Assembly: GCF_037154075.1 (NCBI RefSeq)
Contig: NZ_JBANRJ010000002.1
Location: forward strand, 124,001 to 188,000
Reading direction: 5' to 3'
Length of the DNA: 64,000 nt
Source: Sphingobium aromaticiconvertens
Lineage (GTDB): Bacteria; Pseudomonadota; Alphaproteobacteria; Sphingomonadales; Sphingomonadaceae
The translations under genes and the position numbers were made by a program. Each line of letters begins with the position of its first letter. Within the stretch, counting starts at the first letter, position 1. Below, piece by piece: positions 27,157-35,795 of the stretch. The notes beneath the pieces are model-generated. The model saw only the letters and a list, made by a program, of their open reading frames with translations. It searched no databases and was not told where the DNA came from.

Positions 27157-29315
27157 CCATACCCGCCCATGCCCAAGAGCCTGCCTTCGACGATCGCCCC
27201 GTGCTGGCGAGCGCGCCGCTCAAGGAGGGCCACGCCCGCGAGGAGCTGTCTCGCGTCGGCGACCCGAGCTGGGATCTCGGTCTCGCCGTATTCCGCGAGA
27301 ACGCCCGGCGCTGCCACGTCACCGTGCATTTCGACGTGCTCGAACATGCCGATGTGCAGGCGGCGATGCGCGCCTATCTCTACGCCCGTCTCAACGTCGA
27401 TCTTCCCGGCTACCGCCCGAAGCTGCCGCCGGCGAGCATTCGCCAGGCATTCAACCGTGCCCGCCGGTTCTTCGCTTTCGCCCGTGAGCGGCTCGGACGG
27501 CTCGACGTTTCCCGTATCGATCAGGCATTGGTCGATGCCTATGCCCGGCACCTTCGTGCCGATCCGGCCCGGCGACCCGTCATCGTCGGCCACCTCCTCG
27601 AAGTGGTCCCCGATCTCTATCACTATCGTGACCACCTCGCTGGCGGAGGCCTTGCATTCGAGCCCTGGGCCGGACAGGCGCCCGCCCGCGTCGCGGGCTA
27701 CCGGCATGTCCGGGAGAACCGCACGCCGCGGTTCCCGGAAGAGGTCATCGCCGCGCTGCTCGCATGGTCGTTGCGCTACGTCACCGTCTTCGCTGACGAC
27801 ATTCTCGCAGCCCGTCGCGAGCTTGATCGGCTCGAAGCGCGCCGGGATCGTCTCGTCGCCGCCGACTCCGGCCTCCCGGACGCTGATCGCCGGCAACGTC
27901 GCCGCACCCGCCTGAAGGCCTATTTCGGTCGCCGACGCCGCGAGGGGCGCGGCGCACCGATCTGGGGCACCGCTCATAACGGCAAGCTGCGCGTCGACCC
28001 CAACACCGGCGCCGTGACCCCACCGATCAACGCCCATCTCCTGCATCTCCATGCCGGGATCGACGTGCAGGCCGAGCCAGGCGCGCATCTCCTGCTGACC
28101 GGCGGTGAAGCGAGGTTGATCGACGCAGTGGCGGCCGAGCTGGGGGTAGAGGTCGGCGGCATGGACACGCCGATCTCGATCGATCCCGAGAGCGGTCGGC
28201 CATGGCGCGAGCGCTTCGACGCGAAGACTCTCGCACACGAGGAACGGGTGCTCCAGGCCGCCGCCTATATCGTGTGCGCCTACCTGACCGGCATGCGCGA
28301 CTGCGAGGTGCAGGCGATGCGGCGCGGGTGTCTCTCTATCGCGCGCAGTGAGGACGGCCTGATCGAGCGGCATCGCATCCGATCGACCATCTACAAGCGC
28401 CGGGCGGCCGTGGGCGAGGCGGCGAGCTGGGTGACGATCGAGCCGGTCGCCGATGCGATCACGGTGCTCGAACGCCTGTCGGCAGGACCGGCGCGCGCCA
28501 GCGGCAGCGATACGCTCTGGCCGGTGCTGCGCGCGAGCGCCGTCTCCAAGACGCATCTGTCGAGCGAGGTGGTCCGTCAGCTCAACACCTTCCGCGATCA
28601 CCTCAACACCGCCTTCGGCAGCCCCGATATGCCGGTCATCCCGCCCGGTCCCGATGGCAAGCCGTGGCGCATCACGACGCGGCAGTTCCGGCGCACGATC
28701 GCGTGGCACATCGCCAACCGTCCGTTCGGCACCATCGCCGGCATGATCCAGTACAAGCACGCCTCGGTCGCCGCGTTCGAAGGCTATGCCGGGACCAGCG
28801 CTTCGGGGTTTCGCGCCGAGGTCGAGGCGCAGCGCCGGCTCGGTCGGACTGATGACCTGCTGGACTATTTCGACCGGCGTCAGGGCGGCGCATCGCTTGG
28901 AGGGCCGGCGGGACCGCGTATCGGGCGGACGCTCGACGATGCCGCCGTTCAACTCGGGCCATTGCCCGCCATGATCGCCGATCGCGCCCGCCTGCGCGTC
29001 ATGCTCGCCAGCGTCGCGCGCACCTTCCATGTCGGCCCGCTCGCGGATTGCTTCTTCGATCCCGCGACCGCGCTCTGCCTCAAGCGCGTGACGACCCCCG
29101 ATCCCGCGCAGCCACTCACCGCCCTGTGCGAGCCGACCCGCTGTCCCAACGCCTGCATCACCGTCCGCCACAGGCCGGCCTGGGAACGCGCGGCGGCCGA
29201 TGCCAGGGCGCATCTACGCGAACGGCGCATCTCCGATCTCCAGCGTCAAGCTCTCCAGCGCGAGCTCGATCGCCTGACCGCGGTGATTGCCGGGATCGAT
29301 CCTCCCGCGCCGTAG
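27153..29315 (+). CDS. Tyrosine recombinase-like protein 3 of the ardC-borne element
   Basis: A 720-residue protein, largest of the trio. Box I arginine is present (LTGMRDCEVQAMR). The usual HxxR is QFRRTIAWHI, a Gln for His change, followed by IQYKHASVAAFEGYAG, which supplies His and the likely Tyr. The C-terminus has a cysteine pair set (CFFDPATALC, CEPTRCPNAC) similar to that of gene 2. The ATG at 27153 overlaps the stop of gene 2 (ATGA). The altered active site and size set it apart from RIT proteins; it may serve in target choice or assembly. Confidence 0.75.
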   Translation: MTIPAHAQEPAFDDRPVLASAPLKEGHAREELSRVGDPSWDLGLAVFRENARRCHVTVHFDVLEHADVQAAMRAYLYARLNVDLPGYRPKLPPASIRQAFNRARRFFAFARERLGRLDVSRIDQALVDAYARHLRADPARRPVIVGHLLEVVPDLYHYRDHLAGGGLAFEPWAGQAPARVAGYRHVRENRTPRFPEEVIAALLAWSLRYVTVFADDILAARRELDRLEARRDRLVAADSGLPDADRRQRRRTRLKAYFGRRRREGRGAPIWGTAHNGKLRVDPNTGAVTPPINAHLLHLHAGIDVQAEPGAHLLLTGGEARLIDAVAAELGVEVGGMDTPISIDPESGRPWRERFDAKTLAHEERVLQAAAYIVCAYLTGMRDCEVQAMRRGCLSIARSEDGLIERHRIRSTIYKRRAAVGEAASWVTIEPVADAITVLERLSAGPARASGSDTLWPVLRASAVSKTHLSSEVVRQLNTFRDHLNTAFGSPDMPVIPPGPDGKPWRITTRQFRRTIAWHIANRPFGTIAGMIQYKHASVAAFEGYAGTSASGFRAEVEAQRRLGRTDDLLDYFDRRQGGASLGGPAGPRIGRTLDDAAVQLGPLPAMIADRARLRVMLASVARTFHVGPLADCFFDPATALCLKRVTTPDPAQPLTALCEPTRCPNACITVRHRPAWERAAADARAHLRERRISDLQRQALQRELDRLTAVIAGIDPPAP

Positions 29316-29484
29316 ACCACCCCGGCTGTTGGCGGAGTCCTGCGCCGGTCGGCGCGCCCGCGCAACGGCTTCGCCGTCCTTCGCTTCGCTGCGGCCCTGA
29401 CGGGTGCGCGAGCCCCCCTGTGCCCGGCGCGAACGGGCCTCCGCCGCCGGGGATGGTCCCCGGCGCGAGAACGGAGAACAGATC

Positions 29485-30351
29485 ATGTCAGCCTCACCAC
29501 GCTCAGACGTCTACGCTCGCGTCACGCAAGCGATCGTCGACGCCATCGAAGCCGGCACCGGCACCTGGCGCATGCCGTGGCATCATTCCGGCGCCGACGT
29601 CACCCGCCCGACCAACGTCGCCAGCGGCAAGCCCTATCGCGGCATAAATACGGTCTCGCTCTGGGCGGCCGCCTATGGCAGCGGCTATGCGAGCGGGGTC
29701 TGGGGCACCTATCGCCAGTGGCAGGCGCTCGGCGCGCAGGTCCGCAAGGGCGAGCACGCCAGCCTCGGCGTCCTCTGGAAGGAGTTTCGCGCGAAGGGTG
29801 ACGAAGCCAGCGACGATGATGGCGACCACCGACGGCTTTTCGCCAAGGCGTTCAGCCTGTTCAACGCCGATCAGATCGATGGCTATGCGCCCGAACCGGG
29901 GCCGGTCCTGCCCGAGAGCGAACGCCTCGCCGCCGCCGAAGCCTTCATCGCCGCGCTCGGCATCGATACCGTCTACGGCTCGGCCAGCGCCTATTATCAC
30001 ATCGCCGAAGACCGCATCCACATGCCGGATTTCAGCGCCTTCCACGACGCCCACGGCTTCTACGCCACCCATATTCACGAGGCAGCTCATGCCAGTGGCG
30101 CAGCCCATCGGCTCGACCGGGGTTTCAGCACCAAGTGGACCAAGCACGCGCTCGCCATGGAGGAAGCGACCGCCGAGCTGACCGCATCGTTCCTGCTCGC
30201 CGATCTCGGGATCGCGCACGAACCGCGACCCGATCACGCGGCCTACATCGCCTCCTGGCTGCAACTGCTCAAGGACGAGCCCCGGGCGATCTTCACCGCG
30301 GCGAGCAAGGCGCAGGCGGCGGCCGACTGGATGCACACCCGGCAGCCATGA
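29485..30351 (+). CDS. ArdC-like antirestriction protein (element cargo)
   Basis: A 288-residue full-length ArdC-like protein: an N-terminal ssDNA-binding domain (YARVTQAIVDAIEAGTGTWRMPW, KPYRGINTVSLW) and a C-terminal zincin-like domain with HEAAH at about residues 198-202 and a downstream MEEATAELTASFLLADLGI helix supplying the third ligand. ArdC proteins bind ssDNA and protect entering plasmid DNA. It lies in the same direction as the trio and 169 bp downstream; the ATG follows CGGAGAACAG. It is only distantly similar to the resident ardC it interrupts, so it is cargo rather than a duplication. Confidence 0.82.
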   Translation: MSASPRSDVYARVTQAIVDAIEAGTGTWRMPWHHSGADVTRPTNVASGKPYRGINTVSLWAAAYGSGYASGVWGTYRQWQALGAQVRKGEHASLGVLWKEFRAKGDEASDDDGDHRRLFAKAFSLFNADQIDGYAPEPGPVLPESERLAAAEAFIAALGIDTVYGSASAYYHIAEDRIHMPDFSAFHDAHGFYATHIHEAAHASGAAHRLDRGFSTKWTKHALAMEEATAELTASFLLADLGIAHEPRPDHAAYIASWLQLLKDEPRAIFTAASKAQAAADWMHTRQP

Positions 30352-30731
30352 TCCAGCAGCGACCAACGCTGAGCGGCCGATCCCTCGCGGGCTCGGCCGC
30401 TTCGTCGCGCATGGCGATGCGCGGGCTTCGCCCGCTCACCAGCGGACGCCGCTGGCGCGGCGGCGCTGATTTTTCGGGCTCCCTCGATGCGGGTCTGGTC
30501 GGCGCTCCCTGCTAGGCCCGCCACGGCGCGCCGCAAGCCCGGCTTCGCCGAGCTGCTCCATTTCATTTCGCCCCTCCGGGTGCGGCCCGCCGCTTGCGCG
30601 GGCCTCTCCGGTCGTTCTCGCCGCCCACCCCCGCCTCGGGGGAGCCATGGGGTTTTTGGGCAGTGCTCGAGGCACCGATGGTTTTCACCTTCCAACCGCC
30701 ATTTTTCGCTGGACTGTCAGGATATATCGCA
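30352..30731. other. Non-coding right end of the element
   Basis: About 380 GC-rich bases with several short hairpins and no convincing gene, ending in the imperfect terminal repeat at 30712-30725. I see nothing else in it. Confidence 0.5.
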
Positions 30732-30953
30732 GAGATGACGTCCGCCCTGCTTGGCGCGGATCTGGGCCTCCCGACCGCCCATATCGACGATCATGCTGCG
30801 TATATCGGCTCGTGGCTCGCGGTGCTGCGCAAGGATTCCCGCGCCATCATGACGGCTGCGGCAAAAGCCGAAGCGGCGGCGGCCTTTCTGCTCCGCGCAA
30901 CTGGCCTCGCCACGTCGGACGAAGCCCAGGAACAGATCCGTGAAGCAGCATGA
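30732..30953 (+). pseudogene. ardC-like gene, 3' part
   Basis: Seventy-three codons (EMTSALLGADLGLPTAHIDD ... YIGSWLAVLRKDSRAIMTAAAKAEAA) that complete the ArdC-like protein begun at 23120. Reading continues from the element sequence without a start of its own except an ATG at 30735. It is the displaced C-terminal helical region including the glutamate-bearing helix. Confidence 0.8.
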
Positions 30954-31085
30954 TCGCGGCGATCGCCTGCCCCGACCCCGGCGCCTCCCGCCGGTTCGCC
31001 GTAGCGTTCTGCCGCCGCAAGGAGGGGGGAGGAGAGGACGCCTTCGGCCTTTTGAGCGCGCCAGAGCGCTCAGAAGGAGGCTCCC

Positions 31086-31721
31086 ATGTTCTACGATACG
31101 CTCTACCGCCACAATCAGGCCCTTTCCCCCGCCGGTCTGGACCATCTGCCTGCGGCGCTCCACGCCCTCAACGCCGCCGTCGATGACTGTCAGCGTGCTG
31201 GCAAGCCTGTCGCCAGCGACGCGGCAATCCTTCTCCTTATCCGCCATCTGGCAGACGTTGCCGAACGCGATGCGCCCAGCATGAACGTCCTTCGCCTTCG
31301 TTGCGAAGCGGATCGCCTGGCGGTCGACACCGCGCCAGCGCTGCTCGACATTGGCGGGAAGAGCGTCGGCGGAAACTACCACGCCAAACGTACCTTCCAC
31401 TATCAGGCGCGCCGCGCGCTTACACGCCTCGCGACGGCAATCGGCCTCGACGCGGACGACGCCCGTATCAACACCATCATGGGGGCCGATCACGAAGACG
31501 GCACGACGGAGCTGCGCCACGCGGAACTCGCCGTTCGCGTGGTCCCGCGCGGCTTTCTTCCGGACAGCGAGGTCTCGATCAGCCGCTGTCGTGACGGGCA
31601 GGAGATCGGCAAGCTCCACCGCGCGCCGATCACCGAGTTACTCGACGTGGCCGCGTTCCAGCGCCGGCTTGCCGGCATGCTCGGCGATATCGGCGCGGTG
31701 CGTTTCGCGGCTGCCGCCTGA
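31086..31721 (+). CDS. Conserved plasmid hypothetical protein
   Basis: A 211-residue soluble protein with no family I can name. It starts MFYDTLYRHNQALSPAGL, has a helical N-terminal half and a more beta-rich C-terminal half (AELAVRVVPRGFLPDSEVSISRC). No signal peptide or membrane segment is visible. The ATG follows AAGGAGGCTCCC, a strong ribosome site, and a purine-rich tract (31021-31038) lies upstream. It lies in the backbone block between ArdC and DUF6927. Confidence 0.55.
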   Translation: MFYDTLYRHNQALSPAGLDHLPAALHALNAAVDDCQRAGKPVASDAAILLLIRHLADVAERDAPSMNVLRLRCEADRLAVDTAPALLDIGGKSVGGNYHAKRTFHYQARRALTRLATAIGLDADDARINTIMGADHEDGTTELRHAELAVRVVPRGFLPDSEVSISRCRDGQEIGKLHRAPITELLDVAAFQRRLAGMLGDIGAVRFAAAA

Positions 31722-31746
31722 ACCCCGCTATTGCAGGAGATCTCTC

Positions 31747-32358
31747 ATGGGTTGGCTCTTCATGCGCGATATGGGTGGCTACGCCACTCCGCGCTCTTAT
31801 CTCGACAACCAGTTTACCTATGCGCACGCCGACCATCGTCTCACGGTTCTCGCGTCTTCGATGGTCGGTTCGACCTATTACGCGGCGTGCGAACGGATCG
31901 AGGCGTCCGGCGCTCGGGCCGTCTTCGCTGTCGTGTGCCTGACCAGGCAAAGCACCGGTGCGCGCGACGGCTGCACGTTCGGCTACAAAGACATGACGGA
32001 AACGATGGGACCGTGCGAAAGCGACTGCCCTGCTGCAATTCTCGATGAATTGACCGAGACCGACAACGACTACGCCTCCGAATGGCGCGCACGCTGCCGT
32101 GCCAACCTGGTTCGCCGCAAGCTCGAACGCGCGAAGCCAGTCCCGAAGCCGGGACAGACCATCGTCTTCGACGAGTCCATCCGTTTCAATGACGGCGAGG
32201 ATCGCAACCGCTTCACGGTCATTGCCAATCCGAAGGGCAAGGCCCCGCTATTTCGCGATCCCATAACCGGCGCCGTGTGCCGGATTGCAAAGCTCAGGAC
32301 GCGCGCATACCGGCTTATCAACCCGGCCATTGTCCCGAAGGACTCGACCGATGGCTGA
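31747..32358 (+). CDS. DUF6927 family protein
   Basis: A 203-residue protein beginning MGWLFMRDMGGYATPRSYLDNQFTY, the hallmark of DUF6927 plasmid proteins. It has a cysteine-containing middle (DGCTFGYKDMTETMGPCESDCP) and a basic C-terminus. Function is unknown; the family recurs in the ParB-like/ArdC/strawberry-notch neighbourhood of large plasmids. The ATG follows CAGGAGATCTCTC. It overlaps the next gene by 8 bp, so the two are co-translated. Confidence 0.65.
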   Translation: MGWLFMRDMGGYATPRSYLDNQFTYAHADHRLTVLASSMVGSTYYAACERIEASGARAVFAVVCLTRQSTGARDGCTFGYKDMTETMGPCESDCPAAILDELTETDNDYASEWRARCRANLVRRKLERAKPVPKPGQTIVFDESIRFNDGEDRNRFTVIANPKGKAPLFRDPITGAVCRIAKLRTRAYRLINPAIVPKDSTDG

Positions 32359-33274
32359 GCGCGCGCCGGTGATCGCGGCCTGGGGCGCGGGCGTCGATTC
32401 TACCGCCATGATCATCGAGCTTGTCGAACGAGGCGAGCCCATCGATATGGTCCTGTTCGCCGATACCGGTTCCGAGAAGACCGACACCTATGCGTTCATA
32501 CCGGTCTTTCGTCGTTGGATGGACCGTCACGATGTCGCGTCCGACATCGTCCGCTACGAACCGCGAAATTTCAAGCATTGGCCGCCCTATGACAGCTTGG
32601 GCACCAACATGCTGACCAACGCTACGCTGCCATCCAAGGCATTTGGGCGGGGGTCGTGTTCGCTCAAATGGAAGGTGTCGCCGCAGGACAAATGGACGGC
32701 GCAATGGGCACCCGCGATACGGTGCTGGGGAGAAGGCGGACGTGTCGTCAAACTGATCGGCTTTGACTGTTCCAGTGCCGATCAGCGTCGTTACGCGCAT
32801 GCCGAGGGATATGCAGACCCACGCTATGACTATCGTTATCCCCTTCGCGAACTGGGCTGGACCCGGGCGGATTGCATTGCACGTATTGAGCGTGCGGGCC
32901 TGCCTGTACCGCCCAAATCCTCCTGTTTCTTCTGTCCCGCGATGCGGCCGCACGAAGTGGATGCGCTCTCTAAGGATGAACTGCGCACCATCGTTCTGAT
33001 GGAGGCTCGCGCAAAACCTCGCTTGCGTACGATCGATGGCCTCTGGCGCAAGCCCGTTGTCGGGCGAGGCGGGGCGATACCGAGACCGGGCAATATCACC
33101 GCCTATATCCGTCAGCACGGCCTTCTCTCGCCGAGCGAGGTTGATCGGATCGTTGCGGATGCACCGCTCGCGCTGGTCGCGTTCCAGGCGGCGCAAGCCT
33201 GCAAGCCCGTCGAGCAGCGCATGTCGATGGCGCGCTGGCTCGACGCATTCCACCGTGGTCAGTCCGCAGACTGA
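32351..33274 (+). CDS. PAPS reductase-family (PP-loop) protein
   Basis: A 307-residue protein with an N-terminal PP-loop nucleotide-binding motif (AAWGAGVDSTAMI), then FADTGSEKTDTYAFI, as in phosphoadenosine phosphosulfate reductase and DndC-like enzymes. Cysteines in GRGSCSLKWK and in SCFFCPAMRPHEV could bind a metal or cluster. PP-loop enzymes activate substrates with ATP; the true substrate here is unknown, and assimilatory sulfate reduction is unlikely on a plasmid backbone. It overlaps DUF6927 by 8 bp, which suggests a joint function. Confidence 0.75.
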   Translation: MAERAPVIAAWGAGVDSTAMIIELVERGEPIDMVLFADTGSEKTDTYAFIPVFRRWMDRHDVASDIVRYEPRNFKHWPPYDSLGTNMLTNATLPSKAFGRGSCSLKWKVSPQDKWTAQWAPAIRCWGEGGRVVKLIGFDCSSADQRRYAHAEGYADPRYDYRYPLRELGWTRADCIARIERAGLPVPPKSSCFFCPAMRPHEVDALSKDELRTIVLMEARAKPRLRTIDGLWRKPVVGRGGAIPRPGNITAYIRQHGLLSPSEVDRIVADAPLALVAFQAAQACKPVEQRMSMARWLDAFHRGQSAD

Positions 33275-33300
33275 CCCCCTCACTTGCTACGGAGACTCTC

Positions 33301-33747
33301 ATGGCCGATCGCGCTTCTGTCGCGATCCGCATCGGCGGATCGCTGTCCCCTGACCTCCTTCCCGGCTTTTGCGCTGCCGTCGAGAGCGACGGCGCCTTCA
33401 CGGATTGGGAGGGCACCGCGTTCGACCCGGACGATCTCGATCCGAGCGTTCCCCTGTACCTGGCCGACCATGAGGTTGCCTGGGGCCGGTTCGAAGCGAT
33501 CGAGACTTTCTGTGTCGATCATGCCCTTGTCTTCGCCCGCTGGGCGGGCGGCGCTTCTGGGGCGTTTGGCCCGGAGCGGGTGGTCTTTGACGGCACGACC
33601 GTTCGGAGTTTCAGCGCCTAGGACGATGACGAGATCCTAATTTCGGCGGAAACGGTGCGCCGTCTCGGCAGCTACGCGGCGGTGCTCTCGCATCTCGCGG
33701 CGGCGGAATTGGAGATATCCCCGTTCCGGATCGACGGCGCAGGCTGA
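33301..33747 (+). pseudogene. Plasmid hypothetical gene with an in-frame TAG
   Basis: An ATG at 33301 opens a 106-codon frame ending at TAG (33619-33621). The same frame then continues for 41 more codons with protein-like composition (DDDEILISAETVRRLGSYAAVLSHL) to TGA at 33745. The second part reads like a helical C-terminal domain, so the TAG probably interrupts a 148-codon gene. No family name can be given. A short 106-residue protein could still be made. Confidence 0.5.
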
Positions 33748-33839
33748 GGACAAAGCGAAAACCGGTCTGTGACGACACCTCCCCGCCACAGGATGCTGCA
33801 TATGGGCGCCCGCGAGGCGCTGGCAACCCGCGAACGGCA

Positions 33840-33882
33840 GGCCGAGTTGCCGTGTGCCACGGCTGCCCGCACCACCCCTTGT
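33840..33882 (+). repeat. 43-bp intergenic repeat, copy 1
   Basis: Identical to 36129-36171. It contains the hairpin GCCGTG-TGC-CACGGC at 33849-33863. It ends 109 bp before the DUF2493 start codon. Confidence 0.7.
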
Positions 33883-33991
33883 TCGCGAGTTTCCCTCGGC
33901 TGTGCCTCGGTGCCAGCCCCTCTTTTGCGAGCGCCCGGAGGATGCGCATCCGGCGGAGAGGCCGCCGGCAAAGACAGAAAGGCTCGCCATC

Positions 33992-34939
33992 ATGACCACA
34001 TCGCTTGCAGCCGCACTCGCGGCACTGGAGCTAGGGCACCTCGAACCCCGCGCTGAAGACGTCAGTGGCATGGCGCCGCCACCAACCGAGGCGCTGGAGC
34101 AGACCGTCACCGCAATCTGGAGCGATCTCTTCACGACGATGAGCAACACGTCGATCGAGCGTGACATCTAAGATCTGGGCTGGGGGCTGGTGAACCTATT
34201 CCACCGCGCCGCCGCCAAGAAACACGGGCTGGTCGACCGGTTGACCGACGACATTCGCTTGCTCCTCGCCGAACAGGACGGCTCCGAAATCAGCACGGCC
34301 AATCTGGAGGAAAAGATCGATCTCGCCAAGAAGGTCGAGGAATCCGCGGGTGCCTTCGAGATCATGCGCGATATCGCCGCCGCGCACTATATCCGGGAGA
34401 CCGGGAGATCATGGGTGCCATCGTCCGGCAACCGCATTTCGCTCGGTGTCACCGCCGGGATCGTCGACGGCCACGCCTTCCTGCGGGCGCGCCGCGAGCG
34501 GGCTCTGAACGCCAACACCGCGCAGGGAACACCCGTTGTGTTCGCGGGTGGCCGCCTCACCTTCGCCAACGACGAAGATATGAAGACGTTCGCCGATAAC
34601 CTGCTGGCCACCCTCAACAAGGTTCGTGCCCATGTCGGCGACATGTATCTCGTACACGGCGGCGATATGAAGGGTATCGAGCGGCTTGCAGCGTCCTGGG
34701 CCGAGCAGAATGGCATCCAGCAGGTGCGGTTCGGTCTCGATCGCAAACTCGGAGATCGCGCTGGCTTCCGTCGCAACGAGCAGATGCTCTCGCTCAAGCC
34801 GCGGTTCGTGGTCGCCTTCCAGGGCAACGGCGTGACGGAGCGGCTTGTCATCGAAGCCAAGGCTCGGGGACTCCGTGTCGTTGATCGCCGCGGCCCATTG
34901 GGAAGCCCTCCTTCCGCTGCCAGTCGCGGTGCGGGCTGA
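33992..34939 (+). pseudogene. DUF2493 (SLOG-like) gene with an in-frame TAA
   Basis: ATG at 33992 starts MTTSLAAALAALELGHLEP, and the frame is cut by TAA at 34169-34171. It resumes in the same frame as DLGWGLVNLFHRAAAKKHG and continues to the DUF2493 core (GTPVVFAGGRLTFANDEDMKTF, DMYLVHGGDMKGIERLAASW), a Rossmann-like nucleotide-binding domain of the SLOG type. A full-length gene would be about 315 codons. A GTG at 34190 could start a shortened 249-residue product. A terminator follows at 34946. Confidence 0.68.
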
Positions 34940-34945
34940 AGCCGC

Positions 34946-34975
34946 GGGCCGCCGGTTTTCCGGCGGCCCTTTTTT
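34946..34975 (+). terminator. Rho-independent terminator
   Basis: GGGCCGCCGG and CCGGCGGCCC arms around TTTT, followed by six T. It lies directly after the DUF2493 gene. Confidence 0.8.
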
Positions 34976-35165
34976 GCTCCGATAACCGTCGGCCCCTCGA
35001 AATTCCCGCAGGCGAGAGGGGAGAGCGCCGAGGCCGTTTTTGGTGTCGCTGAGCAGCACTGGAATCCGGCGGCCGTTTTGGCGGCCGGGACGCGGTTCAG
35101 AGTCCGCCGACCATCCGCGTTGCCCATGCTGCGCCGGCTGTCGCCTTTCCACCAACTAGAAAGAT

Positions 35166-35795
35166 ATGATGATGCGCGATTTGCATGACGAGGAACTGCG
35201 CGCTCTATTGGCCTTCCGGCAGCGTCACGGGCGCTGCTGGAAGGCCGCGCTGCTGCTACGCTGGTCGGCCGGCACGGACACCGATGAACCGGGTTCTGCG
35301 CATTTGCGCCATCTGCGCAATATCGCAGGGCCGCGCTGGTTGATCGGGCTTCCTGCCGCAACGCTCGATGACGTCGCGCGCCGTTTCGCCGGGATAGCCG
35401 ATCCGGCGCTGGTCGCCACTTTCATGGCGAATGCTGTGGGATTTTCCCGCGGTGCGGCGGGTAGCGTGGAGATCGCCCCCGCGAGTGCCGCACATTCGCT
35501 GGCGATCGCGATCGAACTCGCTCTCAAAGCCTTTCTGATGAAGGCCGGCTATGCCGACGACTGGAACCGTGTCCATGTCCGTCACGACCTCGAAAAGGCC
35601 CTGGCGCTTGCTATGGAGGCGGGCCTGTCGGGCCTGCCTCCGGAATTGCCGGAACTCGTAGCGATCCTTTCGCCGGCCTATCGCCGCCACCAGATCGACG
35701 CCTTGTTCCGGGCCGGAGCGTCACCCTTCGCTGTGGCCGACGCCTCTCGCTGCGTCGACCGTCTCCTTGCCGTAATCAGCGTGCATATCGCGTGA
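35166..35795 (+). CDS. Hypothetical protein with a HEPN-like C-terminal part
   Basis: A 209-residue soluble protein. The first 60 residues (HDEELRALLAFRQRHGRCWKAALLLRWSAG) look like a separate small plasmid domain. The C-terminal part (AAHSLAIAIELALKAFLMKAGYADDW ... RHDLEKALALAMEAGL) resembles a HEPN helical bundle. HEPN proteins include RNases and abortive infection or toxin components, but the RxxxxH active motif is not clear to me, so no activity is assigned. Several ATG codons lie together at 35166-35174. A purine-rich tract is upstream at 35014-35024. Confidence 0.5.
   Translation: MMMRDLHDEELRALLAFRQRHGRCWKAALLLRWSAGTDTDEPGSAHLRHLRNIAGPRWLIGLPAATLDDVARRFAGIADPALVATFMANAVGFSRGAAGSVEIAPASAAHSLAIAIELALKAFLMKAGYADDWNRVHVRHDLEKALALAMEAGLSGLPPELPELVAILSPAYRRHQIDALFRAGASPFAVADASRCVDRLLAVISVHIA

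Larger units (their letters stand above)
23828..30731. mobile_element. 6.9-kb element with three tyrosine recombinases and an ardC cargo gene
   Basis: Removing this segment rejoins FEELCA and EMTSALLGADLG of an ardC gene, which defines both ends to within a few bases. The ends carry an imperfect inverted repeat, TTATCTGGACAGTC (23828-23841) and the complement of ATATCCTGACAGTC (30712-30725), 11 of 14 matching. Inside are three overlapping recombinase genes (465, 595 and 720 codons at most) and a complete ardC-like gene. The gene sizes differ from both RIT and Tn554 elements, so I leave the family open. Confidence 0.78.

Noticed and set aside
27129..29213. 694-codon minus-strand frame
   Set aside because: Antisense to recombinase 3; long antisense frames are common in GC-rich DNA.
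33301..34939. Stop-codon recoding (selenocysteine or readthrough) in the two interrupted genes
   Set aside because: Stops are TAG and TAA, there is no supporting structure, and neighbouring genes use both as ordinary stops; mutation is simpler.
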